DNA of 64,000 bases from Pararhodobacter zhoushanensis (GTDB lineage: Bacteria > Pseudomonadota > Alphaproteobacteria > Rhodobacterales > Rhodobacteraceae): assembly GCF_003990445.1 (NCBI RefSeq), contig NZ_REEZ01000003.1, forward strand, positions 468,635 through 532,634. The letters are read 5' to 3'. The notes beneath the pieces are model-generated. The model had not been told where the DNA came from. It did no database searches and saw only the letters and a program-made list of their open reading frames with translations. Positions 1-8,665 of this stretch are shown one piece after another. Both the position numbers and the translations under genes were made by a program. Numbering within the stretch: the first letter of the stretch is position 1; each line of letters opens with the position of its first letter.

Positions 1-324
1 ACCCTTTCGCCCGTCGTTCTACGCTATCTGCGCGAGAGCTTGGGCTTTGACGGGTTGCTGATGACCGATGATCTGAACATGAACGCGCTGGGCGGCACCT
101 TGCCTGACCGCGCGGCGAAGGCCATCGCGGCGGGTTGCGATATCGTGCTGCATTGCTCGGGCGAGATGGGCGAAATGCCGGGCGTCGTGGCGGCCTCTGG
201 AACGCTGAGTGCCAAGGCAGCGATCCGCGCCGCCCGGGCGCTTGCCGCGCGCCGCGCGCCAGCCGCGATTGACATTGCCGCCGCCACCGCCGATTTTGAG
301 CGCCTCAGCAACGCAAGGGCCTGA
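1..324 (+). CDS. nagZ: Beta-N-acetylhexosaminidase NagZ, C-terminal part (partial)
   Basis: The reading frame is open from the first base of the window, so the start lies outside. NagZ is a cytoplasmic glycoside hydrolase family 3 enzyme that removes GlcNAc from recycled muropeptides. The fragment holds the family segment GFDGLLMTDDLNM, whose Asp lies in the GH3 nucleophile region, followed by a Gly/Ala-rich C-terminal helix region. The stop is 6 bases before scpA, so the two are probably co-transcribed. The nagZ-scpA-scpB order is common in Rhodobacteraceae. The family call is secure; only about 107 codons are visible. Confidence 0.9.
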   Translation, partial: TLSPVVLRYLRESLGFDGLLMTDDLNMNALGGTLPDRAAKAIAAGCDIVLHCSGEMGEMPGVVAASGTLSAKAAIRAARALAARRAPAAIDIAAATADFERLSNARA

Positions 325-330
325 TGCGCA

Positions 331-1125
331 ATGAGTGACGCCGAGGCGACGCAGAGCGGTGACTCGGTTGCCGCCCGCCTCGAAGACGAGGCGTTGATCG
401 TCGATGTCGACGGCTATGAAGGGCCGCTCGACCTGCTGCTGACCCTGTCGCGCCGCCAGAAAGTCGACCTGCGCCGCATCTCGGTGCTGCAACTGGCCGA
501 GCAATACCTGCGCTTTGTCGAAGCCGCGCGCGCGCTCAGGATCGAGCTGGCGGCGGATTATCTGGTGATGGCAGCATGGCTCGCCTTCCTGAAATCGCGC
601 CTGCTGCTGCCGCCCGACCCGTCCGAGGAAGGCCCCAGCGCCGAAGACCTTGCCGCGCATCTGGCGTTCCAGCTGGAACGTCTGGAAGCCATGCGCGAGG
701 CCTCGGGGCGCCTGATGGGCCGCGACCGGCTGGGGCGCGAGTTCTTTGCCCGCGGAGAGCCGGAAACCCACGCCATCGAAAAACGCACCCAGCACACGGC
801 AACGCTGCTGGAACTGGTGCAGGCCTATGCCCGCCTGCGCACCCGCGACGAATTTCGCCCCTATGCGTTCGATCGCACCGATGTCTACCCGCTGGAACTG
901 GCGCTTGAGCGGTTGCGTGGCATGATCGGCGAGGCGATCAACTGGTCGGATCTGGCGGGTTTCCTGCCGCCCGGCTGGCGCGCTGCCGGTGGGCGGCGGC
1001 GCTCGGCGCTGGCCTCGACCTTTGCGGCGTCGCTGGAAATGGCGAAACAGGGGCAACTGGAAATCCAACAGGGTGAGACTTTCGCACCAATCCGGGTGCG
1101 GTTGCGCCCGCAGGGGGATCGATGA
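331..1125 (+). CDS. scpA: Segregation and condensation protein A (ScpA)
   Basis: ScpA is the kleisin subunit of the SMC-ScpAB condensin, which compacts and helps segregate the chromosome. The 264-residue length is normal. The N-terminal kleisin signature YEGPLDLLL is at residues 29-37, followed by the helical SMC-head-binding segment (RRQKVDLRRISVLQLAEQYL). The C-terminal winged-helix part ends near residue 250. The ATG follows nagZ by 6 bases. The 3' end overlaps scpB by 4 bases (ATGA), indicating translational coupling of two proteins that work in one complex. Confidence 0.95.
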   Translation: MSDAEATQSGDSVAARLEDEALIVDVDGYEGPLDLLLTLSRRQKVDLRRISVLQLAEQYLRFVEAARALRIELAADYLVMAAWLAFLKSRLLLPPDPSEEGPSAEDLAAHLAFQLERLEAMREASGRLMGRDRLGREFFARGEPETHAIEKRTQHTATLLELVQAYARLRTRDEFRPYAFDRTDVYPLELALERLRGMIGEAINWSDLAGFLPPGWRAAGGRRRSALASTFAASLEMAKQGQLEIQQGETFAPIRVRLRPQGDR

Positions 1126-1778
1126 CCGACGAAACCGACCTCGACGATGACGACGCCCCCGGCCTGTTCCCGGTGCCGCCGATTGCCGAGCAAGAGCGCA
1201 TGATCGAAGCGATCCTCTTTGCCAGCGCCGAGCCGGTGACCGCGGCCGAGTTGACGCGCCGGCTGCCCGAGGGTTCCGATGTGGGCGAGGCGCTGGTGCA
1301 TCTGCGCTCGCGCTATGCCGGGCGCGGGGTGCATCTGGTGCGGGTGGGTAGCGGCTGGGCAATGCGCACGGCCCCCGATCTGGGCTGGCTGATGCGCACC
1401 GAGCAGGTCGAAACCCGCCGCCTGAGCCGCGCGGCCATCGAGACACTGGCAATCATCGCCTATCACCAGCCGGTGACGCGGGCCGAGATCGAGGAAATTC
1501 GCGGTGTGTCGCTTTCGCGCGGCACGATTGATCAGCTGATGGAGCTCGACTGGATCCGCTTTGGCCGTCGCCGCATGACACCGGGCCGTCCGCTGACCTT
1601 TGTAGTCACCGACGGGTTCCTCGACCATTTCGGGCTGGAAACCCCGCGCGATCTGCCGGGCGTCAAGGAACTGCGCGAAGCCGGGCTGCTCGACAGCCGT
1701 GGCATGCCGGGCCAGCAACGCAGCAGTGAGGACGAGGACGAGGAAAATCCCGGCCAGACCGAGCTGTTCGAAGATTGA
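1122..1778 (+). CDS. scpB: Segregation and condensation protein B (ScpB)
   Basis: ScpB is the winged-helix partner that dimerises and binds ScpA in the SMC condensin complex. The protein has 218 residues. The family segment RAAIETLAIIAYHQPVTRAEIEEIRG and the following RGVS-type wing are clear. The N-terminus is acidic, and the tail after about residue 195 is rich in Glu and Asp. It starts inside the scpA stop region (ATGA overlap), and a strong stem-loop follows about 50 bases after its stop. In many relatives tatABC comes next; here a lipoprotein gene follows instead. Confidence 0.95.
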   Translation: MTDETDLDDDDAPGLFPVPPIAEQERMIEAILFASAEPVTAAELTRRLPEGSDVGEALVHLRSRYAGRGVHLVRVGSGWAMRTAPDLGWLMRTEQVETRRLSRAAIETLAIIAYHQPVTRAEIEEIRGVSLSRGTIDQLMELDWIRFGRRRMTPGRPLTFVVTDGFLDHFGLETPRDLPGVKELREAGLLDSRGMPGQQRSSEDEDEENPGQTELFED

Positions 1779-1826
1779 TGAAAGGCAAGGGAACTGCGGC
1801 CAATCTTGTACCCTAGGGGCCTGTTT

Positions 1827-1846
1827 CCCAGCGGTTTTCCGCTGGG
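1827..1846 (+). terminator. Stem-loop after scpB
   Basis: A perfect 8-bp stem (CCCAGCGG / CCGCTGGG) with a TTTT loop lies about 50 bases after scpB. There is no long T-run, so it may be a weak or Rho-assisted terminator, or a 3' processing hairpin separating nagZ-scpAB from the next gene. Confidence 0.5.
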
Positions 1847-1882
1847 TAACGTTTCCGTGTCTCGCGTCCGTGATCATTTCGT

Positions 1883-1907
1883 GGAACCGATAGGCGACCT
1901 GTGCGTT
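1883..1907 (+). promoter_or_regulatory. Candidate ECF-type promoter (GGAAC-N16-CGTT)
   Basis: GGAAC at 1883-1887 and CGTT at 1904-1907 are separated by 16 bases. This matches the general form of alphaproteobacterial EcfG/ECF promoters. It lies 31 bases before the ATG of the lipoprotein gene at 1939. The match is short and was found by eye. Many Rhodobacterales lack a classical EcfG system, so the sigma factor is unknown. Confidence 0.4.
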
Positions 1908-1938
1908 TGCCCGGGGAACGCCATTTAGGAGACATTCT

Positions 1939-2208
1939 ATGAAAGCTTTGATGATCGCCGCTGCTGTCGGCACCCTTACCCTTGGTGCGTGCACCATGAG
2001 CTCGAACGAGCGCACCGCCGTGGGTGGTCTTGCTGGCGCTGCCGGTGGTCTGCTGCTGGCTGATGCGTTCGATGCGAATGACAACTGGACCATCGTTGCT
2101 GCTCTGGGCGGCGCTGCTGCTGGCGCTCTGGTCGCGCGTAACTCGGCGCAGGGCGATTGCGCCTATGCGGATGGCCGCGGCGGTTACTACCGCGCTGCTT
2201 GCCCGTGA
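1939..2208 (+). CDS. Small glycine-zipper lipoprotein
   Basis: An 89-residue protein with a signal peptide ending in a lipobox (LTLGAC, Cys18), so it is expected to be lipidated and membrane-anchored. After the Cys come two Gly/Ala-rich hydrophobic segments (about residues 29-42 and 53-66), resembling the glycine-zipper motif of SlyB/Rcp-like envelope proteins. The C-terminus carries two Cys in a Tyr/Gly-rich tail. RBS AGGAGA precedes the ATG. It is a single gene with its own candidate ECF promoter, suggesting an envelope-stress role. The exact function is unknown. Confidence 0.8.
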   Translation: MKALMIAAAVGTLTLGACTMSSNERTAVGGLAGAAGGLLLADAFDANDNWTIVAALGGAAAGALVARNSAQGDCAYADGRGGYYRAACP

Positions 2209-2258
2209 TCTGACATTGCGTGATCTGTCAGCCTGACTGACCGGCGCCCCTCGTCTGG

Positions 2259-3356
2259 TCAGAACAGGCTGAGTTGATCACCCGCGCGCGGCGGCTTGCG
2301 GAATTGTCCGCAGTCGAGGTCTTTGCTGGCCTCGGCATAGCCAAGCCGCGCGCGGGTTTTTCGTATGCGCTGCGCGAGCAGGTCGGCATAGGGACCGGCC
2401 CCCCGAAAGCGGCTGTGGAAATTGCTGTCATTATCCTGACCGCCGCGCATCTCGTGTAGCAGTTTCATCACCTTCACGGCGTGGTTGGGCCGTTTGCGCT
2501 CCAGCCAGTCCTGAAACAACGGGCTGACCTCACGCGGCAAGCGGATCAGACCCCAGCGCGCGGTATCCGCCCCGGCCTCGCGCGCGGCTGTCAGGATTTT
2601 CTCTACTTCATGATCGGTCAGGCCTGGAATGATCGGCGCCATCATCAGCCGCACCGGAATTCCCGCCGCCCGTAGAGCCCGCATCATGCCCAGTCGCCGC
2701 TCAGGCGTGGGCGCGCGCGGTTCCATGTCGCGCGCCAGGACCGGGTCGAGCGTGGTGATGCTGATCCCCACCTCGCAAAGGTTCAGCGCTGCCATCGCCG
2801 ACAGGATATCCATGTCGCGTTCGATCAGCGCGCCGCGTGTGGTGATCATCACCGGATGCCGCCAGTCGTGCAGCACCTCCAGCACCGACCGGGTGATGCG
2901 GTATTGTGCCTCGATCGGTTGCCACAGGTCGGTGTTGGTGCCCATCGCCATCGGACGCACCACATAGCCCTTCTTGCCCAACTCACGCTCCAGTACCTTG
3001 GCCGTGGTCGGGCGCGCGATCAGCCGGGTCTCGAAATCCAGCCCCGGCGACAGGCCCAGATAGCCATGCGAGGGGCGGGCGAAGCAATAGATGCACCCAT
3101 GCTCGCAGCCCCGATAGCTGTTGATCGCCCGGTCAAAGCTCAGATCCGGCGACTGGTTCCACGAGATCACGCTGCGCGGCTGCTCGATACTGACCTCGCG
3201 CCTGAGCAGGCGCTCCTCCTCGGGGATGTCCCAGCCGTCATGCTCCCAGCTGCGCGTATGCTTGTCGAAGCGGGTGGCCGGTTGCGCCATCGTCGCGCGG
3301 GCGGGGGCACGCAGCGTGGGGTCCGTGGGGGGCAAGGCGGAAGGGGGGCGCGACAT
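2259..3356 (-). CDS. PA0069-family radical SAM protein
   Basis: A radical S-adenosylmethionine enzyme related to the spore-photoproduct-lyase-like PA0069 family; its substrate is not established. The cluster motif CEHGCIYC binds 4Fe-4S through Cys84, Cys88 and Cys91 from the chosen start. The motif is followed by a TIM-barrel-like region. Length is 365 residues. I chose the ATG at 3356 (MSRPPS); an upstream in-frame ATG at 3392 would add 12 residues without family-like sequence. It converges on the lipoprotein gene and is divergent from the corrinoid protein gene. Confidence 0.85.
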   Translation of the reverse strand: MSRPPSALPPTDPTLRAPARATMAQPATRFDKHTRSWEHDGWDIPEEERLLRREVSIEQPRSVISWNQSPDLSFDRAINSYRGCEHGCIYCFARPSHGYLGLSPGLDFETRLIARPTTAKVLERELGKKGYVVRPMAMGTNTDLWQPIEAQYRITRSVLEVLHDWRHPVMITTRGALIERDMDILSAMAALNLCEVGISITTLDPVLARDMEPRAPTPERRLGMMRALRAAGIPVRLMMAPIIPGLTDHEVEKILTAAREAGADTARWGLIRLPREVSPLFQDWLERKRPNHAVKVMKLLHEMRGGQDNDSNFHSRFRGAGPYADLLAQRIRKTRARLGYAEASKDLDCGQFRKPPRAGDQLSLF

Positions 3357-3513
3357 GAGTCTGATGATGAACAGATCATGAACAATTTTCAAGGGAGGCT
3401 GGATAACAAAGCCTTGCTGTCGCCTTTCAATCGGAGCATGTCGGGAATGGATCAGTCGCGGCAGGGCTTCTGCCGCATTCAGGCTTTAAGTCACTCTTGC
3501 GAGGAAACGCCCC

Positions 3514-4218
<705 letters not shown>

Positions 4219-4239
4219 AACGGTTGCTGCGGTGGAAAG

Positions 4240-4270
4240 AAAGGCCCTCACTTTGCGGTGGGGGCCTTTG
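4240..4270 (+). terminator. Rho-independent terminator after the corrinoid gene
   Basis: AAAGGCCC and TCAC pair with GGTG and GGGCCTTT around a short TTTGC loop, starting 22 bases after the stop at 4218. It ends in a short T-run, so the corrinoid gene is monocistronic. Confidence 0.75.
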
Positions 4271-4296
4271 TCATTCGTCGCCATGCGCGGGGTGTC

Positions 4297-4559
4297 CTAA
4301 CGCGCGAAACGCGCGACAGGGGGCTCGGCGCTGCGTCCAAGATAAATCAGACGCCGCCCCGGGATCGCGACGATGACCCCGGCGTACCCGGCCTGCGTCG
4401 CCTGCGCGCTGAACCCGGCATAGCTGTATCCCGGCGCGTTGGGTTGCGCGGCATGGATCGCCGCCTCGAGCGCTGCGGTGTCGAAGACCTCGGCCACAGC
4501 AGCGGTCAGCGCACGCAGCATGGGGGGAAATCCATCGTGCCGTCATAGGCCGCGTCCAT
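4297..4559 (-). pseudogene. DUF1398-like small protein, frameshifted
   Basis: The minus strand opens with an ATG at 4559 (MDAAYDGTMDFPP) but runs out of frame at a run of six C (plus-strand G run 4522-4527). The coding sequence continues in another frame as MLRALTAAVAEVFD and ends near IPGRRLIYLGR plus a short tail. The C-terminal pattern (AGFxxxATxAGxAGxIVxIPGRR) reminds me of DUF1398 proteins; this is a memory-based match, not a search. It lies directly downstream of the broken MarR gene. One missing base in the homopolymer would restore the frame, so a sequencing error is possible here. Confidence 0.5.
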
Positions 4560-4595
4560 CGCGCCGGTCCGTTTGTTCGGGGGGAGCGGGCTAAA

Positions 4596-4982
4596 TCAAC
4601 GGAGGTGCCGGTCAGGCCGTGCCGGATGACAAGCGCCTTGATCAACTGGTCGAGGGTGGCTTTCTCGGTTGCGTCCAGCACGTCGAAGAACGCGGTGTCA
4701 TTGGCGTCGGTGATAGCGGCAAGGAGCGGCACTACCGCCCGTCCGGTCGCGATCAGGTCCAGCAAATGCCCCCCGCTAGTCGACAGGATGGTCTGCGCGG
4801 GTCAGCAGACCCTTGGACTGCAGGCGGTCGGAAAGTTTTCTGATCGCACCCTTGGTCAGGCCCATCCGCGCCGCCCGGTCCGAGGGGACGATGGCAGGCC
4901 CGTCATAGAGGAGACGCAGCAGCGCCCATTCCGCGACCGTCACCCCCTGATCCGCAAGCCTGCGGGCAAAGCCCTGCGACAC
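4596..4982 (-). pseudogene. MarR-family transcriptional regulator, disrupted
   Basis: From the GTG at 4982 the frame encodes a winged-helix MarR segment (VTVAEWALLRLLYD, then MGLTKGAIRKLSDRLQSKGLL). It then meets TAG at 4776-4778. The wing and dimerisation helix continue one frame over (GGHLLDLIATGRAVV) after a G6 run (plus-strand C run 4769-4774). Two lesions are needed to break it: an in-frame stop and a one-base insertion. An in-frame stop also sits just upstream of the GTG, so the N-terminus looks shortened as well. The end at about 4596 is my estimate. Confidence 0.75.
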
Positions 4983-5054
4983 AGCGTTCGAAGCGGCGCG
5001 CTTTCAATAGCCAAGATGATCGTTCGGGGCAGAAACCGGAATCACGGTTCCTTT

Positions 5055-5066
5055 GTGGTTAACCAC
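5055..5066. promoter_or_regulatory. Palindromic operator candidate GTGGTTAACCAC
   Basis: A perfect 12-base palindrome lies about 70 bases upstream of the decayed MarR gene. A second inverted repeat, AACCG-N6-CGGTT, is next to it at 5035-5050. MarR dimers bind short palindromes of this kind, so this may be the old autoregulatory site. Function is inferred from position only. Confidence 0.35.
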
Positions 5067-5123
5067 GGCGCTGGTCTCGAAAGGCTTCCTGCTCAACCAC
5101 GAAACCCGTCCCCGAAACGAGAA

Positions 5124-5145
5124 GGCCCCCGCCGAAGGCGAGGGC
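5124..5145 (-). terminator. Terminator of the YqiJ-flotillin operon
   Basis: On the minus strand a GC-rich hairpin (GGCCCTCGCC, TTC loop, GGCGGGGGCC) followed by TTCTCGTTT lies 22 bases after the flotillin stop. Confidence 0.65.
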
Positions 5146-5167
5146 CATGGCGGCACCATATCACAGG

Positions 5168-6814
5168 TCAGTCGTCACTCGCCTCGGCGACTGGCTTGCC
5201 GTTCAGTGCACCATCAGCCATTCCGGCGATGCCGCCCTCCATCGACAGGCCCAGTTCCTCACCCAGCTTGCGCAGCGCGGGCATCTGCACGGCCATGCCC
5301 ATGATGGAATCCAGCGCCTGATTGACCACCGGTTTCTCGCCACCGGCGCCGGTCATGCCGCCGCCGTTCTGGCCACCCAGCCCGCCAACGTAGTGGATCT
5401 TGATCGAGTCGATCTTTTCCACCGGCTTGACCATCTGCGCCATGATCTCGGGGAAGGCTTCCAGCCGCGCGAGGTCGATTTTCATCTGCACGATGGCCGG
5501 AGACAGGGCATTGTCGGCCTCGGTGATCGCGCGGCGACCCTCAGCCTCGGCCAGCATATCCAGCTTCTTGGCCTCAGCCCGGATGGTGATGGCGTCAGCG
5601 TCAGCCCGCGCTTCCTCACGCCGCGCTTCGGCCCGATCCTGCGCCGCTTCGCGCTCGGCCTGCGCGGCAACCCGGACGCGGGTCGAGTCGCGCTCGGCCT
5701 CGCGCTGGGCTTCGATCAGGGCGATCTGCTTGGCCCGTTCGGCCTCGGCCACCTGCCGCGCCGTGGTGACCGATTCCATCGCCTTGGTCGCCTCGGCCCG
5801 CGCCAGATCGGCCGAGGCCCGCGCTCGGCTTTCCTCTTCCGACTTCTTGGCAACGATGATCTGGCGTTCCTGATCCGCCACTTCCAGCTCGCGTTCGGAA
5901 CTGATCTCGGCATCGCGCAGCGTGCGCTCGCGCTCGATCTCGCGCGAGCGGATCGATTCCTCGCGCGCGATCCGTGCGCGTTCGCGTTCGCGGGCCGAGT
6001 TCTCGTTATCCGTCGCCGTTTGCGCCTCTTGCAGGGCGCGCAGGGTGGCGATGCGCTGGGTCTGCTCGATGCGGGCCTGTTCCTCGTCCTGCTCGATCAC
6101 CAGCTTCTGGCGCTGCGCCTCCATCGCCGCGCGGCGCACCGAAACCTCGGCGTCGGCGTCGATCTGGGCGCGCTCTTTCTTCGAGGTGGCGATCACCTCG
6201 GCCAGCCGCCGCATCCCCACCGCGTTGAAGGCGTTGTTCTCATCGAGCGCCTCGAACGGCGTCTGGTCGAGTGCTGTCAGCGAGACGGATTCCAGCGACA
6301 AACCGTTCTTGAGCAGATCCTCGGACACCGCGTTCTGCACTTCCTGCACAAAGATCGAGCGGTTCTCGTGCAGCTCATCCATCGTCATCTGTGCCGCGAC
6401 CGAGCGCAGGCCGTCAATCAGCTTGCCCTCGATCATCTCGCGCAGCTGATCGACGTCAAAGATGCGCTGACCCAGCGTCTGCGCGGCGCGCGCGATGCCC
6501 TCGTCGGTCGGACTAACCGAGACATAAAACTCAACCCCGACATCGACGCGCATGCGGTCCTTGGTGATCAGCGCGGCCTCATTGTTGCGCTGCACTTCCA
6601 GCCGCAGGGTCTTCATGTTGACCGGGCTGACCTCATGCAGCAGCGGAATGACGATGGTGCCGCCGTCCATGATGACCCGCTTTCCGCCCGCGCCGGTCTT
6701 GACCAGACTGATCTCACGCGTGGCGCGGCGATAAAGGCGGCCCAGAACAAGGCCCAGCAGAACGAGAAAGGCCAGAATGGCCCCGACAATGATTAAGAGC
6801 GATGTGAATGGCAT
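5168..6814 (-). CDS. Flotillin/YqiK-family membrane scaffold protein
   Basis: A 548-residue SPFH/band-7 protein thought to organise membrane microdomains. Residues 3-25 form one transmembrane segment, and the SPFH domain follows to about residue 190. A long charged coiled coil (about 215-430) is rich in Glu, Arg and Ala heptads (EREREARIAREES-like). The tail carries GGLGGQNGGGM. The ATG at 6814 was chosen because AGGAGTTCCC precedes it and the membrane anchor follows at once. It lies 31 bases downstream of the YqiJ-like gene, the usual partner, and ends at a terminator. Confidence 0.9.
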   Translation of the reverse strand: MPFTSLLIIVGAILAFLVLLGLVLGRLYRRATREISLVKTGAGGKRVIMDGGTIVIPLLHEVSPVNMKTLRLEVQRNNEAALITKDRMRVDVGVEFYVSVSPTDEGIARAAQTLGQRIFDVDQLREMIEGKLIDGLRSVAAQMTMDELHENRSIFVQEVQNAVSEDLLKNGLSLESVSLTALDQTPFEALDENNAFNAVGMRRLAEVIATSKKERAQIDADAEVSVRRAAMEAQRQKLVIEQDEEQARIEQTQRIATLRALQEAQTATDNENSARERERARIAREESIRSREIERERTLRDAEISSERELEVADQERQIIVAKKSEEESRARASADLARAEATKAMESVTTARQVAEAERAKQIALIEAQREAERDSTRVRVAAQAEREAAQDRAEARREEARADADAITIRAEAKKLDMLAEAEGRRAITEADNALSPAIVQMKIDLARLEAFPEIMAQMVKPVEKIDSIKIHYVGGLGGQNGGGMTGAGGEKPVVNQALDSIMGMAVQMPALRKLGEELGLSMEGGIAGMADGALNGKPVAEASDD

Positions 6815-6845
6815 GGGAACTCCTGAACAAAAGCGGTGTTGGAAA

Positions 6846-7517
6846 TCACTCCACGGGCAGCAGGCGATACAGCCCCAGCCGATGGTCACGCAGCACCAGA
6901 ACGGTGCTGCCCTGAACAAGACGGGCCCCGTCTTCAAGCGGTTCGGCGCGTAGATAATGGGGGTTGCCGTGGCGGTCGGTAACGCGCACTTCGGCGGGGC
7001 GGCCGCGCTCGGCGGTGCCTTGGGTAATGACGCCGCGACGTCGGCCAAGGGTTGCTTCAGAGACCGATTGTGTTTCGTCTTGGGGGATCAGCCGGGCAAA
7101 AAACCCGCCAAAGCCCCGCGCAAAGGCGCCGCCCGCGACCAGAGCCGGGATCGCCGCCAGCCAGCCGGGCAGGGCGCTGCCCAGCGTGCTCAAAAGGACC
7201 GATTGCAGCAGGACACCGCTGACACCAAAGCCCAGCAGGGCAGAGGCCAGCCAGATCATGAAGGGCGTCTTGCCCAGACCGAGCACCGATGACACGCCCG
7301 ACACGTCAGCGGGTTCGCCATGCCCGAAACCGTCGGGGGAAAGATCGGGCGCATCGAGATCCGGAAGGTCGAGTTCGGGTGCGTCAAGCTCGGCCCCGCC
7401 CGCAAAGATCGAGCCGCCGACAAGCGAGAGTGCCAGTTCAAGCGCCAGCAATCCCACCAACAGCGCCAGCGCAACGCTGAACGGTGCCAGCGACCCGGAC
7501 AGTAGAAATTCCAGCAC
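6846..7517 (-). CDS. YqiJ-family (DUF1449/OB-fold) membrane protein
   Basis: A 223-residue protein paired with the flotillin gene as in yqiJ-yqiK operons. Hydrophobic segments at about residues 12-35, 85-108 and 115-135 surround an acidic, Pro/Asp-rich loop (APELDLPDLDAPDL). The C-terminal 80 residues form an OB-fold-like domain (RRGVITQGTAERGRPAEVRV). It starts with GTG at 7517, supported by a strong GGAGG 7-10 bases upstream. It probably partners flotillin in membrane organisation; the molecular role is not known. Confidence 0.82.
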   Translation of the reverse strand: MLEFLLSGSLAPFSVALALLVGLLALELALSLVGGSIFAGGAELDAPELDLPDLDAPDLSPDGFGHGEPADVSGVSSVLGLGKTPFMIWLASALLGFGVSGVLLQSVLLSTLGSALPGWLAAIPALVAGGAFARGFGGFFARLIPQDETQSVSEATLGRRRGVITQGTAERGRPAEVRVTDRHGNPHYLRAEPLEDGARLVQGSTVLVLRDHRLGLYRLLPVE

Positions 7518-7636
7518 AGCGAACCTCCTCCGCCGCTACATCCTTGCGTTGAAAGATAAGAGCTAATTCCACAGACACAAGAAAATCCCGGCGCAAATCA
7601 CCCCGTTGAGAGCGGGGAAGGTGGGCCTTCAGCCCC

Positions 7637-7688
7637 CCTCGGCCCCAAGGGGCCTCACCCCCCGAGGATATTTGGCGAGCAAAGAAAG
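7637..7688. repeat. GGATATTT intergenic element, copy A
   Basis: GC-rich stem (GGCCCCAAGGGGCC) followed by the core CCCCCCGAGGATATTT and a GAGCAAAG tail, on the plus strand. It is one of 11 related intergenic copies in this window. Confidence 0.65.
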
Positions 7689-7714
7689 CGCGGTTTACCT
7701 TTTGTTAACCGGCA

Positions 7715-7787
7715 TCATCTGTCCAGAAATATCCTCGGGGGGTGAATTCGGCGTCAGCCGAAGAGGGGGGCAGAAGGCCCCCCTTGC
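7715..7787. repeat. GGATATTT intergenic element, copy B (inverted)
   Basis: Read on the minus strand it runs from a GGGGGG/CCCCCC stem through TTCGGCTGACGCCGAA and ATTCACCCCCCGAGGATATTT to GGACAGATGAT. It lies immediately downstream of truA and could act as its transcription end. Confidence 0.7.
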
Positions 7788-7794
7788 GGCGTGT

Positions 7795-8565
7795 TCAGCG
7801 GTTGAAAGGGTCGGACGGATAGCCGACGCCGGTCAGGCTCAACCCCTGCGGGGGTGACACCGGCCCGCAGGCTGCCCGGTCGCGTGCGGCGAGGGAGTCG
7901 GCCACGCGTTCGGAGGGCCAGGCGCCTGCGCCGACCCGTTCGAGCGTGCCGACAATCGAGCGGACCTGATTGTGCAGAAAACTGCGCGCGCGCAGGTGGA
8001 AGCGGAACTCGCGGCCCGCCGGATAGTCGACCTCTTCGATGGAGATTTCATCGAGGGACTTCACCGGCGATTTCGCCTGACACAGGCTGGCGCGGAAGGT
8101 GGTGAAATCATGCGTGCCGATCAGCGCCGCAGCCCCTTGGCGCATAGCCTCAAGATCCAGCGGCTGACGCACCTGCCAGACGCGGCCCGCGTCGATCACC
8201 ACCGGCGCGCGGCGCGAGACCACGCGGAAGGTGTAGCGCCGCTCGCGGGCAGAGAAGCGGGCGTGGAAGTCCTCATCCACAAGGGCGCAGGCGGTCACCG
8301 CGACCGGGTGCGGCTTGAGGTGATAGTTCACCGCCTCTTGCAGCCGGTAGGGCGTCCAGGGGCGGGTCAGATCGGCATGGGCGACCTGTCCTGTCGCATG
8401 AACCCCGGTGTCTGTGCGCCCGGCGGCAGCGATGCGCGGCTCGGCGGGTTCGATCTTGCCAATTGCTTCCTCTATGGCCTGCTGCACCGTCGGTTGGCTA
8501 TCCTGCCGCTGCCAGCCGTTGAACGGTGCACCAAAGTATTCGATGAGAAAGGCGTAGCGGGGCAT
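7795..8565 (-). CDS. truA: tRNA pseudouridine(38-40) synthase TruA
   Basis: TruA converts uridines 38-40 of the tRNA anticodon stem to pseudouridine. The protein has 256 residues, normal for the family. The catalytic loop GRTDTGVHA holds the nucleophile Asp52, and the N-terminal [12 protein letters not shown] and C-terminal [14 protein letters not shown] segments are typical. Upstream on the same strand is a YeeZ-like gene, but a repeat element of about 70 bases separates them. A second copy of the repeat lies just after the stop. Confidence 0.96.
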   Translation of the reverse strand: MPRYAFLIEYFGAPFNGWQRQDSQPTVQQAIEEAIGKIEPAEPRIAAAGRTDTGVHATGQVAHADLTRPWTPYRLQEAVNYHLKPHPVAVTACALVDEDFHARFSARERRYTFRVVSRRAPVVIDAGRVWQVRQPLDLEAMRQGAAALIGTHDFTTFRASLCQAKSPVKSLDEISIEEVDYPAGREFRFHLRARSFLHNQVRSIVGTLERVGAGAWPSERVADSLAARDRAACGPVSPPQGLSLTGVGYPSDPFNR

Positions 8566-8589
8566 CGGCGGCTCGTGGGTTAGCGGGGG

Positions 8590-8660
8590 AAGGGGGGCCT
8601 TGCCCCCCCTCTTGGCCTGACGGCCAATTCACCCCCCAGGATATTTAAGGACAGATGATA
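8590..8660. repeat. GGATATTT intergenic element, copy C
   Basis: Plus orientation: GGGGGGCC/GGCCCCCC-type stem, TTGGCCTGACGGCCAA hairpin, ATTCACCCCCCAGGATATTTA and GGACAGATGAT. It sits between two minus-strand genes, so here it is antisense to the transcript. Confidence 0.7.
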
Positions 8661-8665
8661 AGCGG

